Assembly (NCBI GenBank): GCA_016206505.1
Contig: JACQRJ010000032.1
Location: 1-40,802, forward strand
Direction: 5' to 3'
Source of the DNA: Candidatus Peregrinibacteria bacterium
GTDB lineage: Bacteria; Patescibacteriota; Gracilibacteria; UBA1369; LOWO2-01-FULL-3
Length of the DNA stretch: 40,802 bases
A program made the translations under genes and the position numbers. Each line of letters starts with the position of its first letter. The first letter of the stretch is position 1. The notes beneath the pieces were generated by a model that saw only the letters and a program-made list of their open reading frames with translations, had not been told where the DNA came from and made no database searches. Below, piece after piece: positions 39,699-40,802 of the stretch.

Positions 39699-40802
39699 TT
39701 ACTTATTTTTTAGATATTGATAAATGGCAACCGCCACTTCGTTTCTTGTCATCTTACTTCCGGGATTCAAATACTTATCTTTTTTCGGCAATAGATCGTA
39801 TTTTTCTACAATGCCTGCGTATTTCGCAAACCAGTCTTTAGAATCCACGTCTTTAAAATCGTATGAAAGATTGAGCTTGAGATTGAATGTTAATGCGATC
39901 ATTTTTAGAGCTTCGGCAATACTGACCGGATTACCGGGCTTGAAAGTTCCGTCCGAATAACCATTTATTATTCCTTTATTGTAAGCCGTTACGACATATT
40001 TCACGTACCATTCGCCCTCTTTTACGTCGCTGAATTTGCCGTTATTTTTTACGCTGGAGACTTCTCCATATTTTGCCAGGAGCAAAAATTTTGCTATTTC
40101 GGCACGATTTACCGTTCTGTATCCTTTGAATTCTCCATCTTCATATCCTCCTATTATGCCACGTCTGTATAATTCGGCTGCGGCGATACCTTCCAGAGTT
40201 GAGAGATCGGTATCGGAAAAGGGATTTTCGTAATCATCATAATTGGTGATAACGTCGTCTTCATATTCCGCAGGCGGTAAGGTTTTTTTATTTGTGCCTC
40301 CGGAAGTGTCATATTCAAAATATCTGTATTCTGACCAGGAGCCGGCTATGTTTTTTGAGTTGATAGCGCGGACTTTGAAGCGGAATTTGTAATCTCCGGC
40401 AAGAGCGGGGGTTGTGTAATATAAATTTGAAGTTGTGTAAGTTGAAGGATTTGTCCATTTGGCTTTGCTATTGCTGCAGAATTCACAGGCCAATTGAATT
40501 TCATATTTTGAGGCACTTCCAACTTCGCTCCATTCCAGATAGGCTTTTCTTGGGTAATTTGTGAGCACAGTGTTGTTTAGCGGCCACATTATTGTCGGAG
40601 TGCCGAGGTTAGTTGAATTGCCGGAAGTGTCATATGAAAAATATCTGTTGTCCGACCATGGGCTTGCAGTGCCGCTTGAGTTTAGAGCGCGGACTCTGAA
40701 GTAATAGTAGTAGTCACCGGCAAGTGCAGGGGTTGTGTAGTATGAATTTGTGGTGCTGTGGTTTGTTGGGCTACCCCATGAACCATTGATAAATGTGAAC
40801 AA
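39699..40802 (-). CDS. S-layer-homology (SLH) domain surface protein, C-terminal part
   Basis: 367 residues; the start lies beyond the right edge. Two repeated beta-sandwich modules share YYTTPALAGDY..FRVRA.NS...SWS..RYF.YDTSG, resembling fibronectin-type III domains. The C-terminal ~165 residues hold three SLH units: AAAELYRRGIIGGYEDGEF...NRAEIAKFLL, FSDVKEGEWYVKYVVTAYNKGIINGYSDGTFKPGNPVSIAEALKMI, and FKDVDSKDWFAKYAGIVEKYDLL...SKMTRNEVAVAIYQYL. SLH units anchor exported proteins to the cell wall, so this is a surface protein. It stops 4 bp before the RNHCP gene. Confidence 0.9.
   Translation of the reverse strand: MFTFINGSWGSPTNHSTTNSYYTTPALAGDYYYYFRVRALNSSGTASPWSDNRYFSYDTSGNSTNLGTPTIMWPLNNTVLTNYPRKAYLEWSEVGSASKYEIQLACEFCSNSKAKWTNPSTYTTSNLYYTTPALAGDYKFRFKVRAINSKNIAGSWSEYRYFEYDTSGGTNKKTLPPAEYEDDVITNYDDYENPFSDTDLSTLEGIAAAELYRRGIIGGYEDGEFKGYRTVNRAEIAKFLLLAKYGEVSSVKNNGKFSDVKEGEWYVKYVVTAYNKGIINGYSDGTFKPGNPVSIAEALKMIALTFNLKLNLSYDFKDVDSKDWFAKYAGIVEKYDLLPKKDKYLNPGSKMTRNEVAVAIYQYLKNK

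Noticed and set aside
1-40802. Recoding of TGA as glycine, as in Gracilibacteria/Absconditabacteria
   Set aside because: Several intact genes end at TGA (NYN, DUF4258, DUF2283), and conserved proteins read through without in-frame TGA.

Overview
The window looks like part of the genome of an uncultivated Patescibacteria/CPR-type bacterium, most probably Peregrinibacteria-like. This is inferred from gene content: a fused PurS-PurL enzyme, NYN and RNHCP proteins, a DUF4258/DUF2283 pair, a 1761-residue FHA protein, an S-layer-homology protein, and almost no Shine-Dalgarno sequences. Genes end at TAA, TAG and TGA and conserved proteins read through without in-frame TGA, so the standard code is used. 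No rRNA, tRNA, CRISPR array, prophage or complete insertion sequence was seen.

Layout. 1-3300 is an accessory stretch of small genes: the end of an NYN nuclease, a Bro-N/antirepressor-like gene with an operator-like palindrome inside its promoter, a Cys-rich membrane protein, a DUF4258/DUF2283 pair, ppnP and two convergent acetyltransferases. 3353-12100 is a minus-strand housekeeping block: purQ, purSL, secA, a polyprenyl-phosphate sugar transferase and the RNase P RNA gene. 12201-13439 is an anchored surface protein with a repetitive Pro/Ala linker. 13518-20173 holds most of a histidine-degradation pathway: an AEC-type transporter and ftcD (minus), divergent from hutH and hutU (plus); hutI lies apart at 32486. 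Together these enzymes convert histidine to glutamate, ammonia and one-carbon-loaded tetrahydrofolate.

20183-23436 holds a VapBC module, decayed LysE-like and zinc-ribbon fragments, a shortened RusA-like gene, a zinc-ribbon membrane protein and an ATPase/STAS-like switch pair. 23415-25885 is a minus-strand operon encoding a zinc-ribbon/HTH protein, a methyltransferase that closely resembles the methyltransferase domain of plant methionine S-methyltransferase, and a homocysteine S-methyltransferase. These could run an S-methylmethionine cycle. Its leader encodes a 25-residue peptide with three consecutive Met codons, followed by mutually exclusive antiterminator and terminator stems. This arrangement fits ribosome-mediated attenuation sensing methionine and is the most striking feature of the window.

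25977-32451 carries a zinc-ribbon gene and a three-gene cassette around the giant FHA/gluzincin protein. 33864-40802 is minus strand: a small anchored protein, a TPR protein, galU, hsp20, ftsH, tilS, an RNHCP gene containing a perfect 37-nt palindrome, and the C-terminal part of an SLH protein.

A recurring theme is promoters whose -10 box lies only 6 to 9 nt before the ATG (secA, ftcD, hutU, vapB, the ATPase, the Met leader peptide, hutI, the 172-residue protein, ftsH). This predicts many leaderless mRNAs.
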